Under the pieces are notes generated by a model. The model had not been told where the DNA came from. It saw nothing but the letters and a program-made list of their open reading frames with translations, and did no database searches. The translations under genes were made by a program, and so were the position numbers. Shown here in pieces: positions 52,034 to 61,680 of a stretch of 64,000 nucleotides of DNA. How positions within the stretch are numbered: position 1 is the first letter of the stretch; each line of letters begins with the position of its first letter. The DNA comes from Diplonema japonicum (taxonomy: Eukaryota > Euglenozoa > Diplonemea > Diplonemida > Diplonemidae), in contig OZ025707.1 in the NCBI GenBank assembly GCA_964019335.1, forward strand, positions 295,501 to 359,500, given 5' to 3'.

Positions 52034-53436
52034 GCTCCATATTCGCTAAGTGACCCGCCCTATGTCCCAAAGGGGTTATAGGGGGGCTATAGGGGAAAAA
52101 ATGTCAAAAATGCCCAAAGGTTCATTGAATTTTTTTTTCAAAAAATCCATATGTCGAACATGAAAGAACGGTGAGTTCCAAGGAAGTTCCAAAAAGTTTT
52201 TCCAAAAAAAAAATATTGGGGGCCAACCAAAATGACCTTGGAAGTCGCCATTTTGAGTTTTGGCCATTTTTGCCAAACTTTTGCAACTGGGCACTTTTCC
52301 CTTTGAAAAACATGGTTAACAGGGTTCGATCCCAGAAGCCATCATCTTCCTGACCAGTAGTTCAGCCGAAAATATTTTCGAAGGCGTAGTCTAGTTGGGG
52401 GGGCTTTGCCCTGTACCTGGGCATGTCCAGGGCACTCACTTCTTGGGTGAGGCCCCCCTGGTCGCGGTCCCCCTCGACACACGGGTTGCGATCCCGTGCC
52501 TACTGGTCTGTCACGGCTCGACGTGGCACTACGCATCCCGCCAGGAACAGGGCTTTCTGCTGCAAACCCAAGGGTTCGGGGACAAGTCCTACTCGACCGT
52601 GGCAGCCCTGCTTGCTGACTTTGTAGGGGCCGGGACCCTCTATTACAACGAATCGCAGTGGTCGACTGTCCTGCATTCCTACAACTAGGGACAATCGGAA
52701 ACAACCCTACACAATGTAGGAGTGCCGGCCCGGCGTGCTACGAGGGCGATAGGCTATGCAAGGTTTCACAGACCTCGCACCCTATTATTTAGTTTCCACC
52801 CTTTCCATTTTCTTTCCAATTTTAAGCTTGTTATTATCCTTTCTGCTTTTTCCTTTTCCTACATGTTTTCGGTCCCGGGTATGACGTTAAACTGCGTCCG
52901 CCGACGCGTCTGAACCAGCACTTCCTGGCGACCAGGCCGTCTTTTCTCTTTTCCTACTTCACTTCGTTCCGTTATTTTCATTATTCTTTTTGGTGATAGA
53001 CTGATACGGGCCATGGAAGCAACCTCTGCTTAATTCCTGGTACGTGGGAGGCTTCTCTTGAGGATGTCAGTCACCTTTTTCCCTTTATATTCGACTCTCT
53101 GTTTTCGTATGCAGTATTTATTCTTTTCCACCCCTTTTTATCTATTTCTTCGCTTCTCTATTCTAACTTAAAATCATTTCAGTACCTAGGCGAAGCGGGT
53201 TCAAGCCCCACTCCAGCGGATTTTTTTAGGCTCACCACAGGGGAGAAACGGCAGCCTGAACCGATAATAACAAAAAAAAAAAAAAAAAAAAAAAAAGTGT
53301 AAAGTGCCAAACAACCAGCAAAGCTTGTGGAATGAGAACACCAGTACGGTCATGAGTACCCGGGCAACCGGGTGAGCGTCTCGACACCTAGTGGGTGCGG
53401 CCTTAGCAAGTCGAAAAGGAAGTGGAATTTGAAAAG

Positions 53437-53469
<33 letters not shown>

Positions 53470-53560
53470 ACGGTTTCTTTTAATCCTCAAAGCATCTGCT
53501 TGTTCCTCTCCACTTCTCTATTCTAACTTAAATCATTTCAGCCACCTCTCACTGCCCTCC
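52034..53560 (+). mobile_element. composite insertion with 21-nt target duplication
   Basis: Flanked by ATTTTGTCCTCTT(T/C)TTTAACG at 52014-52034 and 53561-53581. Its first 390 nt equal the left end of the 16377-17712 element, including the CGCTCCATATTCGC terminus. The tRNA-like part is split by a nested insertion, then resumes at 53182-53274, followed by an A run, the 160-nt tail of the 22644 element (53297-53460) and about 90 nt ending CATTTCAG and beyond. It is therefore a patchwork of at least three repeat families. Confidence 0.7.
52423..53181 (+). mobile_element. nested insertion in tRNA-like segment
   Basis: The tRNA-like segment, continuous at 16735-16806, is interrupted here; GTACCT(G/A)GGC occurs at both edges (52413-52422 and 53182-53191), a probable 10-nt duplication. 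A frame open to 52688 reads as real protein (STWHYASRQEQGFLLQTQGF, STVAALLADFVGAG) but its family is not recognised. The 3' part ends CTATTCTAACTTAAAATCA, a phrase also found at 26326 and 53517. Confidence 0.55.
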
Positions 53561-53727
53561 ATTTTGTCCTCTTCTTTAACGATTTAACTAAAACGGACGG
53601 GTGGGCTTTCTTGATGGTAACATCTAAGAATCGCCAATCGATGCTTTTTCTGAAGACTTGCTTACTTTATTCGCTTGCCCCGCTTTCATCCCTGTAATAT
53701 AAGCCCCCCCCTTTTTTTCTTTATTTC

Positions 53728-54400
53728 TTAACCCATAACACTCCGGGGCCTATCTACCGAGGGGTCCCTTTTTTGCTCCTTTTCATAATTTGAGGGGGAA
53801 AATGGCAGCATTTAACCCCCGTTTGCAGGTAAAACGGGTTTTTTGGACCAGGAAAATTAAAGAAAAAGTTCAAAGATTTTATTAATAAAATACAAAGGGG
53901 ATGAAGAGTTGAATGGCCGTAGGGTGCTCAAAAACGACCATGTCAAAATGGGTTGTGCACGGGGTGTAGATTGAGCATCTTGGGACAAAAAAAAGCAGCA
54001 TCAGGACCCCTCAGTGGCTGGTGGTCACGTTTGGTGTAATCTGGGGTATCGGGGGTGTCACTAGTTGGGTGCCGGGAGTGGTGTTTTTGCAACGCTGGAC
54101 CATATTTTATTTGAAGTGCATCAGTTAACTTTTGTCACTTCTAGAGCCCACCAGAAGAGTCCAACTGAAATGCAAGCCCCTCACAGTTTTTTCACAGGGC
54201 TTCGGCCAGACCCACAGTCGAAAAGTAGCTATCGCAAACTACCGTGTTGACGTTACCCGGAAAGGCCCCGTTAACCCCAGCACCTTTTCCACAACACTGA
54301 AATCTTCAAGTGCGTGCCCCTCGATTTTGGTGCTCTTCTGTGTGAGTGAAGTGGCCTCTTCTTGGATGACGAAGTGCTAGATAACTTTAATCTTTGTGCA
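53728..54400 (-). mobile_element. piggyBac-family element relic, copy B
   Basis: TTAA at 53728-53731 followed by CCCATAACACTCCGG as in copy A. The first 290 nt match 26343-26615, then the zinc-finger part is largely deleted. The minus strand of about 54170-54330 adds a piece missing in copy A: VVCDSYFSTVGLAEAL, containing the second catalytic aspartate of the piggyBac DDE core, preceded by LEDFSVVEKVLGL. Frames are broken between these parts. Confidence 0.7.
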
Positions 54401-54471
54401 AAGGCATTGTTTAAGTGTTACCCCACCATATTCTTGCACGGAAGAACGCCAGTAAGATTATATCATAGTAC

Positions 54472-56560
54472 GACATGACTGGAACGGCCGCCCCGGGGCA
54501 TCCGCTGCTCAACCAGTTGCGTAAGAAAAATATTCTTCCTTCTATGGACAGGACAGAAGGATTTCGGTGTGCGGGTGGGTACTCATTCTTGCTTCCTTCT
54601 GTTTTCTCTTTTGGTATCCTTCTTTTAAAAGAAAGATGTGAGAATAGTATCCACTTTGCCGAAGGACTATCCATGAGGATGATAATCTTGGGAGTAGAAA
54701 AAAAGAACACGAAGACCTTACGCAAGTAAGAGTGCTGGCCCGGCGAGCTACGAGGGCAAAAACCTCTTTTTCTTCTAGAAGATGAGAAATATATTATAAT
54801 GCGACATGATCAGACTGGAACGGCCGCCCCGGGGCATCCTCTGCTCAACCCGGCGGACGTGGGAGGCCCTTCTTCGGAAGGTGCCAGTCGCTTGATCAGT
54901 GCCGTCGAATGCGCGCTATATTTTATAAGTACATATAGCAAAATCGATTGAAAGAAAAAGAACGCATACCAAGGGTGACGAATAGGCAGCAACACGGGCT
55001 CAGAATCTTGGTTACCAGGGGCACCATGGCTGGGGTTGAGTTGCACACCGCACGCATTAAGGACACGACGCGGAACGCAAAAGAAGCTACAACTAGGCCG
55101 AGGCGCGCCCCCTGTAATCAAGTAGACAATACTTGTGCAGGGAGCCCTGCCACATACTGCAGGCACCCTTAAGTAGTCTCTTTTTTTTTTTTTTTTTTGG
55201 CGGGCCGTTGCTAACCACTTCGTTCCTATCATAGTGAATTTTTTTTTTTCAACCACCCTGCCGAGAAACGAAAAGATGAAAGCTCCGCTCCCGTTTTCCT
55301 TCTTTTTCCTTTCCTTTTCCTTCTTTTTTCGTATACCCGTGATAATAAAAAGAGTAAAAAAAAGGGGGGGGGGGAGAATCGATGACACAAAAAACAAGAA
55401 AAATAAGCGCAGGTGTTGCCCCTGGAGCTGCACAAAATCCAGGTGTGGCACACCACCCTACTCCGCTTCTGCGACAGAAGACTGCACGTGAAACACTTGA
55501 GAGCTTGAAGAAAGACTGCGGAAGAAGGTGAAAGGAAGGAGGGCCTTCCCTGCTGAACCACGCAAGAGAGTACATACGGTGCGTAGAAGAGCAATCTTTG
55601 CATCAACGAAGACCAAAATACAACCTAGAAGAGTTGGGGAAGCAATGGGCAATGGAAAGAATAGAAAAAGCACCCAAGCTTTCCACGGCCTCCTTCTGGA
55701 AGATGAGCGACATGATCAGACTGGAACGGCCGCCCCGGGGCATCCTCTGCTCAACCGGCGGACGTGGGAGGCCCTTCTTCGGAAGGTGCCAGTCATTTGA
55801 TCAGTGTCGTCGAATGCGCGCTATATCTTATAATTATATAACAATCGATCGAAAACGGAAGAACGTATACCAAAGGAGTTTCCACGGCCTCTTGGAAAGA
55901 ACCCAAGAAGGGTGGGACACAGCATGCATTCAGAAGAAGGTTAGAGGCAAGCGAATCTTCCCGCGGAGAGCCAGAAGAACCGCGCATGGAACAGAAGGCC
56001 AGTTTTTGCATCAGAGAAAACCAAGAAGGATCTTAAGAAACTGACGTAGCCGAAGAAGAAAGGCCGAGGCCCCCGAAAAAAGAGAAAGGGGTAATTAAGT
56101 AGACAAGGGGGACGTTTCAAAACAGGAACCTCCTGTATCTCATCTCTTTTATTTCAGTTTCATCTGTTTCGTGTGTTTTATTTATACCTCTTCAATATTT
56201 TATATTTGTTTTCTTATCCTTAATCACTTCAGGCAACACCAACAAAGTATGTCTACAACCAGCAGCGTCAGCGACGGTGACGTGCTCCCACCTGGGTGTG
56301 AAGAACCGCTTGAAGCCTCCATTTCTTCAGCCGTCAGTAGTAGCGACATGCCCCCACCTGGGTATGAAGAACCGCTTGCAGCCACTACTTCTTCAGCCGT
56401 CAGTGGTGGTGACATGCCCCCACCTGGGTATGAAGTACCCCTTGCGGCCACTACTTCTTTAGCCGTCAGTGGTGGCGACATGCCCCCACCTGGGTATGAA
56501 GTACCCCTTGCGGCCACTACTTCTTTAGCCGTCAGTGGTGGTGACATGCCCCCACCTGGG
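54472..56560 (+). repeat. 2.1-kb dispersed duplication, copy 2
   Basis: Second copy of the block at 37206-39560, including modules M1, the 38-nt upstream module (55200-55237), the ORF fragment (55535-55800), module M4 (55877-56088) and the ankyrin 5' flank. Confidence 0.8.
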
Positions 56561-56702
56561 TATGAAGTACCCCTTGCAGCCACTACTTCTTTAGCCGTCA
56601 GTGGTGGCGACATGCCCCCACCTGGGTATGAAGAACCGCTCCCAGCCGGCAGCAGCGAAGTGCCCTCATTCGGGTATGAAGAAGCTCCCAACCGGCAGCA
56701 GA
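56249..56702 (+). pseudogene. PPGY-repeat ankyrin gene, copy 2, truncated
   Basis: Same start and acceptor (CACTTCAG) as the gene at 39246. The PPGY array is more regular, with five full SGGDMPPPGYE-type units after the first degenerate one, plus two diverged units (PSFGYEEA). At about 56702 the sequence changes to the reverse strand of a tyrosine recombinase element, so all ankyrin repeats are missing. The frame continues by chance for about 50 codons to 56851. Confidence 0.8.
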
Positions 56703-57598
56703 TTTGTACTTTATTGCTTAACTACATAGTATCCAGGGGAACTGATCACCTCGGGTTTGGTCTTTCCCTTTATAAGATCCACAGATGCCTGAGACTGTTC
56801 AATGTAGCGCCTTGCCATTGCCTCGCTGGTCCATCCGAAGTGTGTCGCTAATTGAGCCGAAGTCACCCCATTTGCAGAGGCAGTAGTTGCACAGCTTCGG
56901 CGAAAAGTGTGTGATGTATACTGCCTTGGGTTCTCGAGGTTCAGCTTCTCAGCAAGGAAAACACCATTGTAAAAGGTAGTTTTCCCAAGTGGTTGGTTAA
57001 CAGGCTTGTTGTCTCGGCATTGCAAAAACAACCTGCTTGCCTTGATTGCACACGCTCAACCACTTGCTTAGGGCATCTGCAAATTGTTCGCATACAGCGA
57101 ACTTTGTTTTCATGTTGTTCTTGGTCCTGTGAACACTTACGTCATAGCCAGTGCTCGTCTTTTGTATATCACTTCGCTGCAACAGGCAGCATTCTCCGGC
57201 ATACATGAGGGAAACCGCAGCCTGCTTTGCAATCCCCCCCAAAGCTAGGAAGTCCAGGGTTTGACGTTATGTCAAGACAGGGGCTTGCTTGCACTAATCA
57301 TCTATGGCGGTCAACCTGGGCCAGTCTTGCAATTTTGTGCTGTGCTTAAGCTTCATGGTATGGTTCAGGCGGCTATAAAGGGACCAGAGGCTCGACGGCT
57401 TAAGCCCTTTGTACCGGGCATCAAAGTACGTTATCACGTCGCCTCCTTGGGCTTTCTGGTGCGGATACGGCTGAACTCGGTGAACTAGTCCCACTCTTTT
57501 TTATAGGTTTCACTGCTTTTTACTATGCTGAACACATCCTCAAGGATTTCGTCAACTTTTTTTGTTGATTTTTTAGCCTCTTTTCTTTGACGCCCCAT
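56703..57598 (-). pseudogene. tyrosine recombinase (Crypton/DIRS-like) pseudogene
   Basis: On the minus strand an ATG at 57598 begins MGRQRKEAKKST and reads through TYKKEWD, an in-frame stop, a core-binding domain (ITYFDARYKG, SSLWSLYSRLN), and a catalytic domain in two further frames: a K-bearing beta-hairpin (SVHRTKNNMKTK), then SHTFRRSCATT (H-x-x-R), THFGWTSEAMARRYIEQ (H/W and nucleophile Tyr). The first catalytic Arg position reads AGECCLL, so it has lost the usual GxR. At least one stop and three frameshifts make it inactive. It ends at a TAA at about 56711 next to the broken ankyrin gene. A relic of a second member is at 50745-51100. Confidence 0.75.
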
Positions 57599-58657
57599 TT
57601 TCACAATCTGCTTAAAACATGAGGAAAAAAATAAAGTACTTTATTTTCCCTAGGGAAATAATGAAAATTTTATTTTCCCCTCTTGCCAAAATTCCTTTAG
57701 AGGGAATCCAGAAAATAAATAAAATAACGTTATTTAATTCGATATGAGCTCGTCCGAAAAAAAATGTCAACACTTTTTTGGGTACCTCCGAAAATTTCTT
57801 GTTTTGATATTTGAGCAAAAAAAGGGCGGCATGCAACCATAGGAAGATGACATATATGGTGTACCTGTTGCCGTTCTTTCAATTGCGATGCTTGTTTTGC
57901 CATGAGGGTGGCAGGCTTTGCAACCGGCTGCCCCCGGGAAACGAAAAACAGAGGTCAGAAAAACGACGAAAAATGTTTAAAATGCAGTTTAAAAGCTTGA
58001 AATGCAGCACCTAGGGTGCATAAAAGTGGTGAACACACACCGTTGTGACCCCTGGGTACAACCCAGGGTCAGGTTACTGTTAAGAGTACTTAGCGAAAAA
58101 TATATGGTGTTGCATAGCCCCCCAAAAACCGGTTTTTTTAGCCCTGTTTTTGCTTTTTCGAGGGGTTCCTAAGGGAATTGGCCTAAAAGGCCCATTTTCC
58201 TGAAAACCCAATTCTTAACACTTGCCTGCTCAACATCGGTATCTTTGGGGCCAAATATGCATTCTCTACCCATCTGCTGAGGTTTGTCATTTTTTTTCTT
58301 ACTAATGACATGGTGTAAAAAAAAAAAAAAAAAAAAAAAAACTAATGACAAATTAAAATTGAGAAGTTTGCTTTTAAAGGGCCCTTAAGGGATTTTAGCC
58401 TAAAATGGGCATTGTAGCCTAAAATAGGCCAAAATGGCAGTATTTTCCTCACCCCATTTTAATAGTGATAAAGAGCCGAAACCACCCAAAATGACCCCTT
58501 AAGTTTCACAGATTTCCCATCTGCGTCCATTTCTTCTCGCTTTTCATTGAAGAAAACAAAAATAAATATGGAGCCAGGGTCAATTTACAATTTCCGGATG
58601 CCAAAAACTAAAAAAAAACCATTCTAAAAAGCATGTTTTTGCACGCGCGTTTTAGAA

Positions 58658-59323
58658 ATGAAACCAACGGCGAGCATTGTGACCAATATGGTGAACACAC
58701 TTAGACTGCAATTCTGCACACAAAGTGGTGTCGGACTACCCTTCGTCCTGGGTATCACCGAGGAAAACTGGGCTAAGGCAAAGACGCTCAGAGAGCTAAA
58801 CCGCGGAAAGCGTTCGACATCCACGCTACCTACATCTGACCCTGTCTCCATCACGGATCTAGTCCCCACGGTCGACCAAGTCGCAAACCCGGTCCATGTC
58901 ACGGGCACAATCCCCGCAACTAACCCGGTCGCTGTCTCGGTCCCCGTCACGAACTCGGTCCCCGCAGCTAATCCGATCGCAGACCTGGTCCCCGTCACGG
59001 ACGCAGTCCCCGCAACTAGCCCGATCGCTGTCTCGGTCCCCGCAGCCAACCCGATCTTTGTCTCGGTCCTCGTCATGGACCCAGTCCCTACAGCTAGCCC
59101 GGTTGCAGACCCGGTCCCCGTCACGGACGCAGTCTTGGCAGCTGACCCAGGCGATGTCTTGGTCCTCGTTGCAGACCCGGTCCCCGAAACTAGCCCGGTC
59201 GCAGACCCGGCCCCCGTCACGAACCCAGTCCCCGCGACTAACCTGGTAGCTGTCTCAATCCTCGTCACGGACCCAATGCCTACATCCAACGCGGTCCCCG
59301 TCGGCCTCGATAGTCCCTGCTGA
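58658..59323 (+). CDS. minisatellite-encoded repeat protein
   Basis: 221 residues from ATG at 58658. Residues 1-55 are unique (TNMVNTLRLQFCTQSGVGL and ENWAKAKTLRELN). From about 65 to 215 the protein is a tandem array of about nine 16-residue units of the form VPVTDAVPATSPIAVS, each 48 nt. Two other frames, including one on the minus strand, are also open across the array because the repeat is GC-rich and lacks stops, so the coding assignment rests on the unique N-terminus and ATG. The repeat is hydrophobic/Pro/Asp-rich, without Cys or Lys; function unknown. Confidence 0.45.
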   Translation: MKPTASIVTNMVNTLRLQFCTQSGVGLPFVLGITEENWAKAKTLRELNRGKRSTSTLPTSDPVSITDLVPTVDQVANPVHVTGTIPATNPVAVSVPVTNSVPAANPIADLVPVTDAVPATSPIAVSVPAANPIFVSVLVMDPVPTASPVADPVPVTDAVLAADPGDVLVLVADPVPETSPVADPAPVTNPVPATNLVAVSILVTDPMPTSNAVPVGLDSPC

Positions 59324-60240
59324 CCCAGTCACCACAACTGGCCCAGACCCGATACCCGCAGCTGATCCGCTCCCCGTTACGGACCCCGTCCCGCAGATGG
59401 ACAGGCCTGAGCCTCTGGGACGACACGGATCGACAACATGGATGCAGCCCACGCCTTCGACGGGAGACCCCTCCACCACCCCTCTTGACGACGATAGCCC
59501 TGGGTGCCGTTAGCTTTGACGACGATGTCGGAACGACAGGCGCAAAACAGTAGCAGGACTACATCAGGGCGGGGCACCTCTTTTTCTTGCACGCGAACGA
59601 CAACGACTGTCCATCAAAGTCTTCTGTGGACCGATATCCAGGGACACCCGTGGGGTCGGGGGGGCATCACGAGAGGCCGCACGTCAAGCCCCGTCACCAC
59701 CGAGGCGCGCACACAGCGCAATGTTTCCCTCGCACCCCGGAACGGTTCTCACCCCTGGCCAGTCTGTCGACTATTTCCCGGACGACATGTACATGCCAGA
59801 GTTGACGCGGCACAGCCACAGCCTACTCTACTGCAACGGAACCTCCCCACAGGAAGCGGGGATACATGTACATGTTGGAACCACCACCCACGGAGGTGAC
59901 ACAAGCAAACGGCGACCCCTGTCCTCAATCAGCGGGACCTGCGCCACAGGGAACCAATGAGGCGCAAGGAAATGTGAGGGAGGTTAGACCTGACCGGCGA
60001 CGACACCGAGGCCCCGATCTCGACCCCACCATCGGTAAAGACAGAACAAGGAACCGATGAGACACAGAGTCAATGAGAGGGTAGTCATTGACTTGACCGG
60101 CGACGACGAGGAGGCCTCTGCCCCGACCTCGGCCCCTCCATCGGAAACGGCAGAACCTGCGCCACGGACGGAGGAGGGGCATCCTCTGCTCAACCCGGCG
60201 GACGTGGGAGGCCCTTCTTCGGAAGGTGCCAGTCGCTTGA
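59324..60240 (+). other. GC-rich region with VIDLTGDD-type peptides
   Basis: Several overlapping frames, none complete. About 59975-60050 and 60075-60170 encode two related peptides, LDLTGDDTEAP and VVIDLTGDDEEAS, followed by Ser/Thr/Pro-rich sequence; V-I-D-L-T flanked by acids matches the SUMO-interacting motif pattern. An ATG at 60057 opens a frame of 120 codons containing the second motif and then the dispersed GHPLLNPADVGGPS module. Probably a decayed or intron-containing gene. Confidence 0.35.
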
Positions 60241-60496
60241 TCAGTGTCGTCGAGTGCGCGCTATATTTTATAAGTACATATAACAATCGATTGAAAGAAA
60301 AAGAACGCATACCAAAGTGGTGTCGGACTACTTTTGTACTTAGAAATTTTCCAAGGATTTTTCGTTGCAAAAGAGGGTCATTTGTTGACATTTCTTTCCG
60401 GACGAGCTCATATCGTTAAAATAACAGGTACATAACAAGATGATGGGCCTTTTTTTGCGTTATGGTATTTGATACCGGGTATTTTAATAACTATTT

Positions 60497-60683
60497 ATTA
60501 AATGAAAATAAGATTGCATTATTTCACGCGTGGTGGCAGGGGGTTTAACGAGAGAGGCTCTTACTTCACGAGCGAAGCGAGTGTAGTAAGATCCGAATTA
60601 CTTCACGAGCGTAGCGAGTGTAGTAATAATTTCGAGTTAAACCCGCCACCACAAGTGAAATAATGCACTTATTTTCATTTAAT
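60497..60683. mobile_element. MITE-like near-perfect palindrome
   Basis: 187 nt whose outer arms, about 48-53 nt each (ATTAAATGAAAATAAG left; GTTAAACCCGCCACCACAAG right), are inverted copies with a few differences. The centre holds two direct copies of a 28-nt unit, TTACTTCACGAGCG(A/T)AGCG and following, which is itself partly palindromic. Non-coding; expected to fold into a long hairpin. Confidence 0.6.
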
Positions 60684-60702
60684 ATGTTGTTTTATTTAAT
60701 AA

Positions 60703-61202
60703 GAGCCGGGTTTGAAAGGGTGGGAGGTTACAGGTGCAGGGCACAGGTAACGAAGAAATCAAAACTGAGAGGCTGCAAAAAAGGTTGGGTATTACAAGCT
60801 GCAAGGGATTTCAAGTTACCAGTTCTCGTCAGTCTTAACATTAATGTTGATGTCGAGGCTTACCTGTGCATCGCTACCGCTGGAACCATCTGAGGTTGCA
60901 TGTATGGTGGATGCGGGGGCCCACTGCAGAATCTTGATTCTGGGATGGGTTGAGCAGACTGACTAGCACCCCCGAGACGTGTAACCCTCCCCATCGCCTT
61001 AGGCTTTCTTCCCATTGTTTTCTGTGTTTCTAGGGAGTTTGGCTTAAAATAGGTGCAAGAGTGACATAATGTAACATTATATCACTCCTGTACATTATGT
61101 CACTCCTGGGCCTTATTTCTCTATAAGCTAGGAGTGAATATAATGTTGAGCGTGATATAAAGTGAAATCTTATTTTCACTCCCACCCTTGAAAACCCGGC
61201 TC
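60703..61202. mobile_element. 500-nt inverted-repeat element
   Basis: Ends are 24-nt inverted repeats with two mismatches (60703-60726 GAGCCGGGTTTGAAAGGG; 61179-61202). It lies 20 nt from the palindromic MITE. Inside, near 61062-61112, is a smaller inverted repeat of GAGTGACATAATGTA. It includes a minus-strand exon-like segment. No transposase. Confidence 0.6.
60864..61015 (-). other. minus-strand exon-like segment with splice donor
   Basis: ATG at 61015 (minus strand) opens 50 codons (MGRKPKAMGRVTRLGG, later PPHPPYMQPQMVPAVAMHR) ending at CAG/GTAAGC, a strong 5' splice donor pattern. The start MGRKPKA resembles MGRQRKEA at the start of the recombinase pseudogene, so it could be the first exon of an element gene. 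No downstream exon is found. Confidence 0.3.
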
Positions 61203-61480
61203 ACAATTAAATATCAATTTGATAACGTTATGCTTGCGTTATAACGTGCAGGCTATGAAGCCCGCCAAAAAAAGCGAAAAAATAGCTTTTCGGGAAAATA
61301 ATCCTTTTCTAAGTCGTTTTGATGCTCCCAGGGGTCGGCTTTGTGTATCTGGGGGGCCGGGATACGAATATAAGGGTTTTAAGCATGGTTGCATGCTCGC
61401 CTTTCATTTGACGTCAATTTAAAACCCGATTGTAATTAAAAACCCGCCGGTGATCGGTTAACCCTGGATACTATGTAACT
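61203..61480. other. spacer with recombinase-tail similarity
   Basis: 61452-61478 (GGTGATCGGTTAACCCTGGATACTATGTA) resembles the minus-strand 3' end of the recombinase pseudogene (reverse complement of 56725-56755). This suggests a second copy of that element's end abuts the next gene. Otherwise nothing is recognised. Confidence 0.4.
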
Positions 61481-61680
61481 ATATAAACAGGACACCCAGT
61501 AGTGAGCTGACACACGAACGCAAAGAGATCCTTAGCGGGAAGCTGCAGAAGCAAACAGAGTACAATCCTGACCACAAAGACGTTATTGAGGAGGTATTCC
61601 TGGAGGCACTTAAGAAGAACTTCATCGGGTGTGAAGAACTGAGCATTGGTGAGGTCCTGTCATGGTGTACCCCTGAGGTG

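Larger units (their letters stand above)
51366..53697 (+). pseudogene. GIY-YIG nuclease-like gene, frameshifted and split
   Basis: Starts ATG at 51366 (99 open codons, acidic and Pro-rich C-terminal part); a possible 33-nt GTATAC...AAAAG intron (51651-51683) would extend it by KKKMKFAYIKMNGDKYEV. From about 51790 another frame encodes a GIY-YIG-like core: MVYAAVFCYNDEG, VYVGESG and QRWDHF, with the arginine and histidine typical of the family. At 52034 a composite insertion interrupts it; beyond 53561 the frame resumes through a 21-nt duplication (HFVLFFN then DLTKTDGWAFLMVTSKN) and stops at 53697. So the ancestral gene was at least 200 residues. GIY-YIG nucleases serve in repair, recombination and mobile elements; which applies here is unknown. 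Confidence 0.6.
57740..60415. mobile_element. 2.7-kb block bounded by 32-nt inverted repeats
   Basis: 57740-57771 (CGATATGAGCTCGTCCG, A run, ATGTCAAC) and 60384-60415 are reverse complements with two mismatches in 32; similarity continues weakly inward. Inside are about 900 nt of A/T-rich non-coding DNA (57772-58657), a minisatellite-encoded protein (58658-59323), GC-rich sequence with SUMO-interaction-like peptides, and near the right end a copy of the GCGCGCTATATTTT module. No transposase is recognised, and no clear target duplication is seen. Confidence 0.5.

Noticed and set aside
59504-59899. 131-codon frame rich in Thr/Arg/Ser as a gene
   Set aside because: Overlaps other open frames in GC-rich sequence with no family resemblance; frame openness follows composition.
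61062-61112. Replication origin or terminator from the short palindrome
   Set aside because: It lies within a non-autonomous inverted-repeat element, which explains it better.
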